A DNA stretch of 64,000 bases. It comes from an uncultured Paracoccaceae bacterium (GTDB lineage: Bacteria; Pseudomonadota; Alphaproteobacteria; Rhodobacterales; Rhodobacteraceae). Where the stretch lies: the NCBI GenBank assembly GCA_947497985.1, contig CANMIX010000009.1:1-64000 (forward strand), given 5' to 3'. This document shows, in pieces, positions 28,042-37,398 of this stretch; the first letter of the stretch is position 1; each line of letters begins with the position of its first letter. The translations under genes and the position numbers were made by a program. The notes beneath the pieces are model-generated. The model did no database searches. It was not told the DNA's origin and saw only the letters and a program-made list of their open reading frames with translations.

Positions 28042-29559
28042 ATGATCGCACGTTGCTATACAGTTGCATTCCAAGGCGTCCAAGCAAGAACGGTCGAGGT
28101 GCAGTGTTCCGTGGCACCCGGGCTGCCCGCCTTTAACTTGGTTGGCTTGCCGGATAAGGCGGTTAGCGAGGCACGCGAACGGGTGCGGGCTGCGTTTTCC
28201 AATATGTCTGTGGCGCTGCCTTCGAAACGGATTACGTTAAACCTGTCGCCTGCTGATCTCCCCAAAGAAGGCAGTCATTTCGATCTGCCGATCGCATTGG
28301 CGCTTCTGGCAGCGATTGAAATCATTCCATCGGATTTAGTCGCGGAAACAGTGGCCTTGGGCGAGTTGTCGTTGGATGGGCAGCTTATGCCGGTGCTTGG
28401 TGCGCTGCCCGCCGCGTTGAATGCTGCAGAAGAAAATCGAACGCTCTTATGTCCAAAGGCATCAAGCGCCGAAGCCGCTTGGGTCGATGCGGCTGAAGTG
28501 ATTGGCGCACATTCACTGATGGATGTGGTCCGCCATTTTACGGGTCAAATGCCGCTCACTCCGGCCACCGCCGGCGGAGTTACAGTCGCCACGTCACAAA
28601 AAGACATCCGCGATGTGAAAGGGCAAGAGCGTGCCAAACGTGCGCTTGAAATCGCAGCGGCAGGTCGGCATCACATGCTATTGGTTGGCCCGCCCGGTTC
28701 GGGAAAATCCATGCTGGCCGCACGCCTGCCCTCCCTGCTTCCGCTGCTGACTGCACGCGAAGCGCTTGAGACCTCAATGATCCATTCACTGTGCGGGCTT
28801 CTCGACGAAGGCGGCATTACCCGAACACGCCCCTTTCGGGAACCGCACCACACGGCCTCGATGGCGGCAATTGTTGGCGGTGGGCGGCGAGCACATCCAG
28901 GCGAGATCAGCCTCGCCCATCACGGCGTTCTGTTTCTGGACGAATTGCCAGAGTTCAATCGAACCGTGTTGGAAACCCTACGGCAACCGCTGGAAACAGG
29001 TGAGGTCATGGTCGCTCGTGCCAATGCGCATGTAAAATACCCGTGCAAGTTCATGCTTCTGGCAGCAGCAAACCCCTGCAAATGTGGACATCTTGCCGAT
29101 CCTGCACAAGCTTGCGGACGCGCCCCAATCTGCGGTCAGGACTACCTCGGCCGGATCTCAGGGCCGCTGATGGATCGATTTGATTTGCGCATTGATGTGC
29201 CACCTGTTGCCTTTACAGATCTGGATCTCCCGCCGCCGCAGGAAGGGTCACAAGAGATCGCAGCACGGGTTGCCATGGCTCGCGAATTGCAGGCCGCACG
29301 GTACGCCGATCATGCCAGGATCGAGCTAAACTCCGATGCGGAAGGCGAGATTTTGGAACTCGTTACGCGACCTTGTGATGCGGGCCGAGCGTTGCTCCAA
29401 CAGGCGGCAGAACATTTCGGTCTCAGCGCGCGCGGTTATCACCGTGTCCTGCGTGTCGCACGAACAATTGCCGATCTGGAAGGTGCGGAGCAGATCAGTC
29501 GCACACATCTGGCTGAGGCAATTAGCTATCGCCTCAACCCGGTGTCTAAATCAAAATAA
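28042..29559 (+). CDS. comM: YifB/ComM-family Mg-chelatase-like AAA+ ATPase
   Basis: A 505-residue ATPase. It has an N-terminal ChlI/Lon-like domain (VEVQCSVAPGLPAFNLVGLP, LSPADLPKEGSHFDLPIALALL), Walker A LLVGPPGSGKSMLAARLPSL at about residues 213-232, Walker B GVLFLDELPEF near 294, a cysteine-containing CKCGHLADPAQACGRAPIC insert, and a C-terminal lid. ComM is a hexameric branch-migration helicase that helps integrate DNA in natural transformation. I use the ATG at 28042, which has an aaggaga site and the conserved MIARCYTVAFQG start. It is monocistronic and ends eight bases from the convergent gshB stop. Confidence 0.93.
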   Translation: MIARCYTVAFQGVQARTVEVQCSVAPGLPAFNLVGLPDKAVSEARERVRAAFSNMSVALPSKRITLNLSPADLPKEGSHFDLPIALALLAAIEIIPSDLVAETVALGELSLDGQLMPVLGALPAALNAAEENRTLLCPKASSAEAAWVDAAEVIGAHSLMDVVRHFTGQMPLTPATAGGVTVATSQKDIRDVKGQERAKRALEIAAAGRHHMLLVGPPGSGKSMLAARLPSLLPLLTAREALETSMIHSLCGLLDEGGITRTRPFREPHHTASMAAIVGGGRRAHPGEISLAHHGVLFLDELPEFNRTVLETLRQPLETGEVMVARANAHVKYPCKFMLLAAANPCKCGHLADPAQACGRAPICGQDYLGRISGPLMDRFDLRIDVPPVAFTDLDLPPPQEGSQEIAARVAMARELQAARYADHARIELNSDAEGEILELVTRPCDAGRALLQQAAEHFGLSARGYHRVLRVARTIADLEGAEQISRTHLAEAISYRLNPVSKSK

Positions 29560-29566
29560 GACGCGT

Positions 29567-30499
29567 TTAGAGCTTGGCTTCGATCGCTTGCCAGACCTTT
29601 TCGGCGATATTGACGCCATCGAACCGCTCCAACTCTTGAATGCCGGTCGGAGAGGTCACGTTGATCTCGGTCAGGTAGTCACCGATTACATCGATCCCGA
29701 CAAAGATCTGACCCTTTTCGCGCAGCAGCGGACCGATGGCCGCGCAAATTTCCAGATCACGTTCGGTCAGGCCAATTTTCTCGGGACGTCCGCCAACATG
29801 CATATTGGAACGTGTCTCACCCGCAGCAGGAACGCGGTTGATTGCACCGACAGGTTCGCCGTCGACCAAGATCACCCGCTTGTCGCCATTTGACACATCC
29901 GGCAGGAATTTTTGCACGATCAGCGGCTCGCGGCTGAAACCGGTGAACAACTCATGCAGCGAAGACAGGTTGCGGTCATTGGCATCCAAGCGGAACACAC
30001 CTGCGCCACCGTTGCCGTACAAAGGCTTCAGGATGATGTCGCCATGTTTCGCCTTGAACGCTTTGATGGTGTCGAGGTCGCGCGCGATCGTGGTCGGGGG
30101 CGTCAGCTCTGGAAAGTCCAGAACCAGCAGTTTTTCCGGATAGTTGCGCACCCAGAACGGATCGTTCACCACCAAAGCGTGACCTTTCAGGCGGTCCAGC
30201 AGATGGGTCGAGGTGATGTAATGCATGTCAAACGGCGGATCCTGACGCAGCCAAACAACATCAAAATCAGCTAGGTTCACCTCGCGCAATTCACCCAAAA
30301 CCGCAGGCGCATCGGCGACCCGCTGCACGGTCATGTCGTGACCGCGGGCGGTTATGCGCCCTTCTTGGAAGGCAAGCTGATCCGGAGCGTAGTAAAACAA
30401 CTCATGACCGCGCGCTTGCGCCTCTTCGGCGAGGCGAAAGCTGCTGTCGGCGTTAATATCGACCCCAAGGATCGGATCCATCTGGAAGGCAATTTTCAT
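29567..30499 (-). CDS. gshB: Glutathione synthetase
   Basis: A 310-residue ATP-grasp enzyme that adds glycine to gamma-glutamylcysteine. Recognisable segments are MKIAFQMDPILGVDINADSS, RQDPPFDMHYITSTHLLD, DIILKPLYGNGGAGVFRLD (the ATP-grasp glycine loop, about residues 145-163) and the terminal EINVTSPTGIQELERFDGVN. Length is typical. It follows yraN and rsmI on the same strand, with 63 bp separating it from yraN. The group rsmI-yraN-gshB is divergent from the PBP-activator lipoprotein gene. Confidence 0.96.
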   Translation of the reverse strand: MKIAFQMDPILGVDINADSSFRLAEEAQARGHELFYYAPDQLAFQEGRITARGHDMTVQRVADAPAVLGELREVNLADFDVVWLRQDPPFDMHYITSTHLLDRLKGHALVVNDPFWVRNYPEKLLVLDFPELTPPTTIARDLDTIKAFKAKHGDIILKPLYGNGGAGVFRLDANDRNLSSLHELFTGFSREPLIVQKFLPDVSNGDKRVILVDGEPVGAINRVPAAGETRSNMHVGGRPEKIGLTERDLEICAAIGPLLREKGQIFVGIDVIGDYLTEINVTSPTGIQELERFDGVNIAEKVWQAIEAKL

Positions 30500-30562
30500 G
30501 ACGCATGTCCCCTGTCGTGTTGCAGACCTACATGGCGTACCGATTTGTCATGTTCAATGGGG

Positions 30563-30940
30563 TCAGCCCAAACCAAACGCATTTTCAAGGATTTCAATCT
30601 GCCCCTGACCGTCCACAAGTGCTGCATCAAATCGCATGTCACAGTTTTGCAGATCCACTGATTGAGCCAAAAACGCCTCGGCAGCGGTGTAAATCCGGGC
30701 CTGCTGGCGTTGGTTCAGATGGCCTGCTGCCTCTACGTGTGTCCTGCTTTTCTTGACCTCAACGAACACCAACTGACGCCCCTTGTGTAGGATCAGATCG
30801 ACTTCTCCACCTGCCCCGCGCCAACGTTTTTCGAGCGCCACAAAACCTGCGCCTTCATAATGGCGCAACACAGCCTCTTCTGCGGAGAGCCCCGCCAAAT
30901 AGGCCTGTTGCCCCTGATGAAATCGCGGCGTTTTGGGCAA
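30563..30940 (-). CDS. yraN: YraN/UPF0102 family predicted endonuclease-fold protein
   Basis: A 125-residue protein with the restriction-endonuclease-like fold of UPF0102. It contains the order ALEKRWRGAGGEVDLILHKGRQLVFVEVKKS, matching the E-x(n)-D-x(n)-E-x-K nuclease core, but no activity is established for the family. No ATG fits: TTG at 30940 is preceded by GAGGATTG at good spacing and starts one base past the rsmI stop. I therefore prefer it over a reading from 31030 that overlaps rsmI. The neighbourhood rsmI-yraN beside a divergent lpoA-type gene mirrors E. coli yraL-yraM-yraN. Confidence 0.85.
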   Translation of the reverse strand: MPKTPRFHQGQQAYLAGLSAEEAVLRHYEGAGFVALEKRWRGAGGEVDLILHKGRQLVFVEVKKSRTHVEAAGHLNQRQQARIYTAAEAFLAQSVDLQNCDMRFDAALVDGQGQIEILENAFGLG

Positions 30941-30941
30941 A

Positions 30942-31802
30942 TCAATCCTCGTCCTTGGCCAGTTGCAATGCAAGCTGATACACTTTGCGCCGTGCAATAT
31001 CGTGGGTTTTGGATACCAGATCAGCGGCATCCTTGACTGAGTTCTCTTTTAGTGCGGCGCGCAAATCGCTTTCCAGATCAGCAGCGCTGACCTCAACCTC
31101 ACCAACGCGTTCGACCAATAGCACGATTTCGCCTTTGACGGGCTTGTCTTCCAGACTTTGTGCCAAATCCACCAAGGAAAGACGGCGTACCTCTTCAAAT
31201 TTTTTGGTCAATTCACGGCACATGGCGGCAGGGCGATTTCCCAAAACCCCGGACATATCGCGAACTGAGGCCTGAACACGTTTGGGGGATTCGTAGAAAA
31301 CCAATGTTCCCGGCACTTGTTTGAGCTCTTCCAATCGTTTGCGACGTGCCCCGGTTGCATTGGGAAGGAACCCCGCAAAAAAGAAGGCGTCCGTTGGCAA
31401 TCCCGCCAGTGTTAAGGCCGTCACCACAGCTGACGCACCTGGAGCGCATGTCACCAAATGTCCCGCGGCCGCTGCGTCCCGGCTCAAGTCATATCCCGGA
31501 TCGGCAATAAGTGGCATACCAGCCTCAGAGGCATATGCGACGGATTGACCTGCTGCAATCGCCTCCAAAAGCCGCGCACGGGTGCCAGCGCCACTGTGAT
31601 CGTGATATGCAATGATGTTACGATCTTTTAAAGGAACACCGTGTATTTCCATCAACTTACGAAGGCTACGGGTATCTTCGGCGGCAATAACATCGGCTGA
31701 CGCAAGAACATCCAAGGCCCGCAAAGTGATGTCGCGCGCTGTCCCAATGGGTGTGGCAACAAAATACAGTCCCGACTGCAATCGGACATTCTGGTGATTC
31801 AA
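30942..31802 (-). CDS. rsmI: 16S rRNA (cytidine(1402)-2'-O)-methyltransferase
   Basis: A 286-residue tetrapyrrole-methylase-fold enzyme that 2'-O-methylates C1402 in the ribosomal decoding centre. Landmarks are GLYFVATPIGTARDITLRAL, DVIAAEDTRSLRKLM at about residues 35-49, VAYASEAGMPLIADPGYDL (85-105) and LVFYESPKRV near 160. The start is TTG at 31802. No ATG lies close, and the family start is only a few residues before GLYFVATPIG, so a second TTG at 31781 is also possible. It is divergent from the lipoprotein gene. Confidence 0.94.
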   Translation of the reverse strand: MNHQNVRLQSGLYFVATPIGTARDITLRALDVLASADVIAAEDTRSLRKLMEIHGVPLKDRNIIAYHDHSGAGTRARLLEAIAAGQSVAYASEAGMPLIADPGYDLSRDAAAAGHLVTCAPGASAVVTALTLAGLPTDAFFFAGFLPNATGARRKRLEELKQVPGTLVFYESPKRVQASVRDMSGVLGNRPAAMCRELTKKFEEVRRLSLVDLAQSLEDKPVKGEIVLLVERVGEVEVSAADLESDLRAALKENSVKDAADLVSKTHDIARRKVYQLALQLAKDED

Positions 31803-31890
31803 CTCTGGACCCGCCTATTCGGTTGTCTATTATTTGCGCCTGAACCCCAAAACGACCAGAACGGTCGGAACATGGAGCAAAAGCACTATT

Positions 31891-33063
31891 ATGTTTGCTG
31901 TTTTCAAGAACGCCCGCAAGATGGCATGTGGCGCCGCATTGGCAATTTCCGCCTTGGCCCTGGCTGCGTGCGAACCGGTTGCATTAAACTCCGGTCCTAC
32001 TATCAATCCTTCCAAACCTGTGAAAGTGGCGCTTTTGGTTCCACGCGGCTCTGCGCAGGCGGGCGACGGCGTATTGGCGCAAAGCCTGGAAAATGCCGCC
32101 CGGATGGCAATTGGCGATCTGAACGGTGTGGAAGTCGACCTTCGGGTTTATGACACCGCCGGCACACCCGAAGTGGCAGCAACCGCAGCCGAGCAAGCGA
32201 TAAAAGATGGCGCGGGCATTATTTTGGGCCCACTCTATGCCGAAGCGGCCAATGCTGCGGGCCTTGTCGCCGCGCAAAAAGGCGTAAATGTTCTAGCTTT
32301 CTCCAACAACACAGCCATTGCAGGCGGCAATGTGTTCATCTTGGGTTCAACCTTTGACAACACAGCGCGCCGTTTGACGCGTTACTCTGCACAACAAGGC
32401 AAACCCAATGTCTTGGTGGTTACAGGTGACAATGCTGCTGGCACCGCAGGACGTGAGGCGGTCAACCGCGCCGCCGCTGGGTCCTCAGCTCGTGTCACAG
32501 GCACGGTCAGCTATGAACTGTCACAACAAGGCGTGATCAACGCCATTCCAACCATTCGGAACGCGGCGAACAGCGGCGGCGCTGACGCGGTCTTTATGAC
32601 CGCGACAACAGCGGGTGCCTTGCCTCTGTTGACACAGTTGCTGCCCGAAGCCGGCGTGTCGCCTGAAAACTTCCAATATATCGGGCTGACACGTTGGGAC
32701 ATTCCGCCCCAAACGCTTGAGCTTCCCGGTGTACAAGGTGCTTGGTTCGCCCTGCCCGACCCATCCCAATCCCGCAAGTTCCGCGACCGTTACACTGCCA
32801 CATATGGCACCGGCCCTCACCCGGTTGGTGGTCTGGCCTATGATGGAATTGCTGCAATCGGCGCCCTAGCCCAACAGGGCAAGAGCGATGCACTAACAGC
32901 AACGGCCTTAACACAAGGCGCCGGCTTCCAAGGTACGGGCGGAATTTTCCGTCTGCGTGCAGATGGGACCAATGAACGTGGCCTCGCAGTGGCCACAATC
33001 GAAGATAAGAAAGTTGTCGTAATTGACCCAGCTCCCAAAAGCTTCGCTGGCGCAGGCTTCTAA
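31891..33063 (+). CDS. Penicillin-binding protein activator lipoprotein, LpoA/YraM-like
   Basis: A 390-residue predicted lipoprotein with signal MFAVFKNARKMACGAALAIS and lipobox LAAC at residues 24-27. The mature part is a type I periplasmic-binding fold (VALLVPRGSAQAGDGVLAQS, IILGPLYAEAANAAGLVA, VAFSNNTAIAGG-like VLAFSNNTAIAGGNVFILGS). It corresponds to the C-terminal half of E. coli LpoA, which activates PBP1A from the outer membrane; the N-terminal TPR half is absent. Synteny with rsmI and yraN supports orthology. The ATG at 31891 gives a proper lipoprotein signal. Activation of a PBP is inferred. Confidence 0.85.
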   Translation: MFAVFKNARKMACGAALAISALALAACEPVALNSGPTINPSKPVKVALLVPRGSAQAGDGVLAQSLENAARMAIGDLNGVEVDLRVYDTAGTPEVAATAAEQAIKDGAGIILGPLYAEAANAAGLVAAQKGVNVLAFSNNTAIAGGNVFILGSTFDNTARRLTRYSAQQGKPNVLVVTGDNAAGTAGREAVNRAAAGSSARVTGTVSYELSQQGVINAIPTIRNAANSGGADAVFMTATTAGALPLLTQLLPEAGVSPENFQYIGLTRWDIPPQTLELPGVQGAWFALPDPSQSRKFRDRYTATYGTGPHPVGGLAYDGIAAIGALAQQGKSDALTATALTQGAGFQGTGGIFRLRADGTNERGLAVATIEDKKVVVIDPAPKSFAGAGF

Positions 33064-33088
33064 AGCGCCCTTTGTAACGCAAGCTGAC

Positions 33089-35854
33089 ATGACACAATCG
33101 GATCAGGTGCCATTGATTTTGGCACCTGAATTGATTTTCGACGTTCAGGCCGTTCACGAAGAGATCCGTGCCAAGGCACAAGATCTGTCTGCTGCGGATC
33201 TGCGCGCGCATGTTGTTGCCCTTTTACGAGAGGGCAACACTGTTGGCCGTGCTGCAATTGCCGAGGCCTTTGCCGCGTCTCCGTTTGCGGCACGCGAACT
33301 AACCCGGTCTTACACCTATTTGACGGATTGCATCGTTCGTACCGCAATTTTCACGGCCACTGAATTTGTGCACCCCAACGCCTCTCCCACTCAAGGGGAG
33401 CGGATCGCGGCGATGGCAGTTGGTGGCTACGGTCGAGGCGAAATGGCGCCGTTCTCGGACGTCGATCTTTTGTTTTTAACGCCTTATAAAATCACGGCTT
33501 GGGCTGAAAGCGTGATTGAAACGACACTGTATATCCTATGGGATCTGCGCCTGAAGGTTGGGCATTCGAGCCGTACCATCCGCGACTGCATTCGCCTCGG
33601 CAAAGAAGATTTCACCATTCGCACCGCGATGCTAGAAAACCGCTTTCTGACCGGTGACGCGAAACTGGCCGCTGAGCTAGAAGAAAAGCTCAACAAAGAC
33701 CTCTTTGCTCATAATGCACGTGAATTCGTGTCCGCCAAGCTTGCAGAACGGGACAAACGCCACCTGAAACAGGGGCAACGCTATGTGGTGGAGCCAAACG
33801 TAAAAGAAGGCAAAGGCGGCTTGCGTGACCTGCAGTCCTTGTTCTGGATCGCCAAGTATCTGTATCGCGTCCAAGACGTCGAAGAACTGGTAGGATTGGG
33901 GCTGTTCAGCCCGGAAGAATTTGACGTCTTTGCCAAGGCCGAAAACTTTCTGTGGGCGGTGCGTTCGCATCTGCACCTGTCAGCCAACCGTGCCACCGAA
34001 CAGCTCTCCTTCGATCAGCAGGTCGAAGTCGCGCAGCGGATGGGCTTCAAGGACACCGCCGCACGCCGCGGCGTTGAGGTGTTCATGCAAGAGTATTTCC
34101 GCCATGCAACGCGTGTCGGCGATGTGACGCGTATTTTCCTCTCCAAACTGGAGGCCAGCCAGCAAAAAGAAGAACCGCTGCTGGAGCGCATTTTCCGCCG
34201 TCGACCACGCGTCAAACCGGGCTTTGCAGTGGTGCACAACCGTCTGCAAGTCGAAGATCCGGATACATTTTTACAAGACCGCCTGAATATCCTGCGCCTG
34301 TTTCAGGAAGGCCTGCGCACGGGCATGTTGATCCACCCAGACGCCATGCGTCTGGTGACCGCGAACCTGCATCTGATCGATGACAAAATGCGCCAGGACA
34401 AAGAAGCCAACCGCATCTTTCTGGATCTCATGCTGAAACACGGCAATCCCGAACGAGCGCTGCGCCGGATGAACGAACTGGGCGTGCTCGGCGCGTTTAT
34501 TCCCGAGTTCGAGCAGATCGTCGCCATGATGCAATTCAACATGTATCATTCCTACACGGTTGATGAACACACGATCCAGGTGATCTCCAACTATGCGGCG
34601 ATTGAACGGGGTGAGCTGGAAGACGAACTGCCGCTTTCATCCGACATCTTACGCAAAGGGTTGAGCCGGAAGGTTTTGTTCATCGCTCTCCTTCTGCATG
34701 ATATTGGCAAAGGTCGCGAGGAAGACCACTCGATCGTGGGCGCACGGATCGCCCGTAAGCTTGCCCCGCGCTTTGGCCTGAACAAGGCTGACAGCGAAAC
34801 GGTGGAGTGGCTGGTGCGCTATCACCTGCTGATGTCCGATATGGCGCAAAAACGCGATATCGCTGACCCTCGGACTGTGCGTGATTTTGCCAAGGCGGTC
34901 AAAACGGTCAAACGTCTCGATCTGCTCTTGTTGCTGACGGTCTGCGATATTCGCGGCGTGGGCCCGGATACGTGGAACAATTGGAAAGCGGTTCTGTTGC
35001 GCGCGCTTTATGGCCAAACGCGCAAAGCGTTGGAAGGCGGCATGGAAGCGCTCAGCCGTGAACATCGCGGCCATGAGGCCAAGAGCAAACTGCGGGCAGC
35101 CTTGGCCGACTGGAGCAAAGCGGATCTCAAACGCGAAACGAACCGCCATTACCCGCCCTATTGGCAAGGACTGCATGTCACGGCGCATGTAGATTTTGCG
35201 GAAATGTTCCGCGACTTGCACGCAAGCGGTGACCAGTCCACGATCAAGATCCGCCTATTCCCGGATGAAGACCGCGATGCGACACGTGCCTGTTTTGCAA
35301 TGGTCGACCATCCCGGCATCTTTGCCCGTGTGGCAGGCGCATTGGCGCTCGTGGGTGCCAATGTCGTGGACGCGCGATCCTATACCACCAAAGACGGATA
35401 TGTCGCAGATGCCTTCTGGATCCAAGATTCCGACGGCAGCCCGTTTGAGGCGTCACGCCTGCCCCGTCTGGAGCAGATGATCCGCAAGACCCTGAAAGGT
35501 GAAGTCGTCGCAACGGATGCGTTTAAATCCCGCGACAAGGTCAAAAAACGTGAACGGGCGTTCAACGTCCCCACCCATATCACCTTTGATAACGAAGGGT
35601 CCGAGATCTATACCATCATCGAAGTGGACACGCGCGACCGGCCTGGATTGCTTTATGATCTGGCGCGCACATTGGCGCATCTAAACGTCTATGTGGCCAA
35701 CGCGGTGATTGCGACATATGGCGAACAGGTGGTCGATACTTTCTACGTGAAGGATATGTTCGGGCTTAAATACCATTCGGAATCCAAGCAACGCACGCTG
35801 AAGAAAAAGCTGCAGGAGGCGATCAAAGAAGGCGTCAAACGGGCCGAAACATGA
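33089..35854 (+). CDS. glnD: Bifunctional PII uridylyltransferase/uridylyl-removing enzyme
   Basis: The central nitrogen sensor that uridylylates or deuridylylates PII proteins according to glutamine; about 921 residues. The nucleotidyltransferase motif GGYGRGEMAPFSDVDLLF is near residue 110, the HD hydrolase motif LLLHDIGKGREEDHS near 534, and two ACT domains lie near 730 and 840 (CFAMVDHPGIFARVAGAL, VDTRDRPGLLYDLARTL). The start is uncertain: the ATG at 33089 lacks a strong ribosome site, and a TTG at 33023 overlaps the lipoprotein gene. It overlaps murJ by ATGA. It is relevant to the nitrogen-rich methylamine locus downstream. Confidence 0.96.
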   Translation: MTQSDQVPLILAPELIFDVQAVHEEIRAKAQDLSAADLRAHVVALLREGNTVGRAAIAEAFAASPFAARELTRSYTYLTDCIVRTAIFTATEFVHPNASPTQGERIAAMAVGGYGRGEMAPFSDVDLLFLTPYKITAWAESVIETTLYILWDLRLKVGHSSRTIRDCIRLGKEDFTIRTAMLENRFLTGDAKLAAELEEKLNKDLFAHNAREFVSAKLAERDKRHLKQGQRYVVEPNVKEGKGGLRDLQSLFWIAKYLYRVQDVEELVGLGLFSPEEFDVFAKAENFLWAVRSHLHLSANRATEQLSFDQQVEVAQRMGFKDTAARRGVEVFMQEYFRHATRVGDVTRIFLSKLEASQQKEEPLLERIFRRRPRVKPGFAVVHNRLQVEDPDTFLQDRLNILRLFQEGLRTGMLIHPDAMRLVTANLHLIDDKMRQDKEANRIFLDLMLKHGNPERALRRMNELGVLGAFIPEFEQIVAMMQFNMYHSYTVDEHTIQVISNYAAIERGELEDELPLSSDILRKGLSRKVLFIALLLHDIGKGREEDHSIVGARIARKLAPRFGLNKADSETVEWLVRYHLLMSDMAQKRDIADPRTVRDFAKAVKTVKRLDLLLLLTVCDIRGVGPDTWNNWKAVLLRALYGQTRKALEGGMEALSREHRGHEAKSKLRAALADWSKADLKRETNRHYPPYWQGLHVTAHVDFAEMFRDLHASGDQSTIKIRLFPDEDRDATRACFAMVDHPGIFARVAGALALVGANVVDARSYTTKDGYVADAFWIQDSDGSPFEASRLPRLEQMIRKTLKGEVVATDAFKSRDKVKKRERAFNVPTHITFDNEGSEIYTIIEVDTRDRPGLLYDLARTLAHLNVYVANAVIATYGEQVVDTFYVKDMFGLKYHSESKQRTLKKKLQEAIKEGVKRAET

Positions 35855-37398
35855 AACCAATCAAACTCCTGTCAGGGTTTCTGACAGTCGGCTTTTGGAC
35901 CCTGGCAAGCCGGATCTTGGGCTTTGCGCGAGAGATCCTGATTGCCGCTTACATTGGCCCGGGTCCGATGATGGACGCCTTTGTTGCAGCTTTTCGCCTG
36001 CCCAATATGTTCCGCCGTTTCTTTGCCGAAGGGGCGTTTAACGCAGCCTTTGTGCCGATGCTGTCGAAAAAGGTCGAAGGTGAACAGGACGCGCCAGCCT
36101 TTGCGCAGGACGCATTCAACCTGTTGGGGACAGCCGTGCTGGTGCTGGTTGCGGTCTCGATGATTTTCATGCCGGGCATGGTCTGGTTCACCGCCGGCAT
36201 CAGCGAAGGTGATGCCAGATTTGACACCACAGTAGGATTTGGGCGCATCGTGTTTCCCTATATTCTGTGCATGTCGCTGGCGGCACTATTTTCCGGCATA
36301 CTCAACGCCACCGGACGGTTTGCGGCTGCTGCTGCTGCGTCTGCGTTGCTCAACGTCGTTGCAATACCGGCGATGATTGCCGGTGCTATCGTCGGTGCCG
36401 AGGTCATCCAGTGGCTCATTTGGGCCATCCCGGTTGCAGGCGTCGCACAGTTGGTATTGGTCTGGGTCGCGGCCGAGAAGGCCGGTTTCAAACTGCGCCC
36501 GGGACTGCCCCGCCTGACGCTGGATATGCGGCATATGGTCAAGGTCGCGTTGCCAGCGGCCCTGGCAATGGGTGTCACCCAGGTCAATCTGGTGGTTGGC
36601 CAACGCGTGGCACAAGACATTGAGAACGCGTTGAGCTGGCTGTTCATCGCAGATCGCCTTTATCAACTGCCTCTGGGAGTAGTTGGCATTGCGGTCGGCA
36701 TCGTGTTGTTACCAGACCTGTCGCGTCGTCTGCGTGCAGGTGACGAGACAGGGGCGCAAAATGCCCTGTCCCGCGCGGGCGAATTCTCCTTGGTTCTTAC
36801 CCTGCCATCCATGGTGGCTTTTGTGGTCATCCCGCTGCCGCTCATCTCTGTCCTTTATGAACGTGGAGCGACGGATGCGGCGGATGTGCAGGCTATTGCC
36901 TTGGCGGTCGCAATCTACGGCGTGGGGCTTCCGGCCTTTGTGCTGCAAAAAGTTCTGCAACCGCTCTATTTCGCTCGTGAAGACACGCGATCCCCATTTC
37001 GGTTTGCGCTTGTCGGCATGGCTGTAAACGCCGCGTTCGCCGTTGGGCTCAAACCCATTGTTGGCTGGATTGCCCCGGCCATCGCTGCCAGTGCGGCGGG
37101 TTGGGTCATGGTCTTCCTGCTCTGGTTTGGTGCCCGCCGCATGGGCGACGTCGCACAGTTTGACACCCGTTTCTATGATCGTTGCTGGCGGATACTTGCA
37201 GCCTCTGGTGTCATGGGTGCCACAGTTTACACCTGCTACCAGCAGTTCGACTGGCTGTTCTATGTTCCAAGCTGGCGTTACCTTGCTTTGCTCGGTCTCA
37301 TCACACTGGGCGCGCTCAGCTATTTTGGCGCGGCCCAAGTGCTGGGAGCCGTAAAGCTCGGCGAGATGAAGCAATCTCTGCGCCGCAGAGGCGGTTAA
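35851..37398 (+). CDS. murJ: Lipid II flippase MurJ
   Basis: A 515-residue MOP-superfamily flippase with about 14 membrane segments that moves lipid II across the inner membrane. Signature pieces are SRILGFAREILIAAYIG, AFRLPNMFRRFFAEGAFNAAFVPML (about 48-72, with the conserved arginines) and the central-cavity region. It overlaps glnD by four bases, a pairing seen in many alphaproteobacteria. Its stop overlaps the convergent rhomboid gene stop by four bases, so no terminator separates them. Confidence 0.95.
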   Translation: MKPIKLLSGFLTVGFWTLASRILGFAREILIAAYIGPGPMMDAFVAAFRLPNMFRRFFAEGAFNAAFVPMLSKKVEGEQDAPAFAQDAFNLLGTAVLVLVAVSMIFMPGMVWFTAGISEGDARFDTTVGFGRIVFPYILCMSLAALFSGILNATGRFAAAAAASALLNVVAIPAMIAGAIVGAEVIQWLIWAIPVAGVAQLVLVWVAAEKAGFKLRPGLPRLTLDMRHMVKVALPAALAMGVTQVNLVVGQRVAQDIENALSWLFIADRLYQLPLGVVGIAVGIVLLPDLSRRLRAGDETGAQNALSRAGEFSLVLTLPSMVAFVVIPLPLISVLYERGATDAADVQAIALAVAIYGVGLPAFVLQKVLQPLYFAREDTRSPFRFALVGMAVNAAFAVGLKPIVGWIAPAIAASAAGWVMVFLLWFGARRMGDVAQFDTRFYDRCWRILAASGVMGATVYTCYQQFDWLFYVPSWRYLALLGLITLGALSYFGAAQVLGAVKLGEMKQSLRRRGG

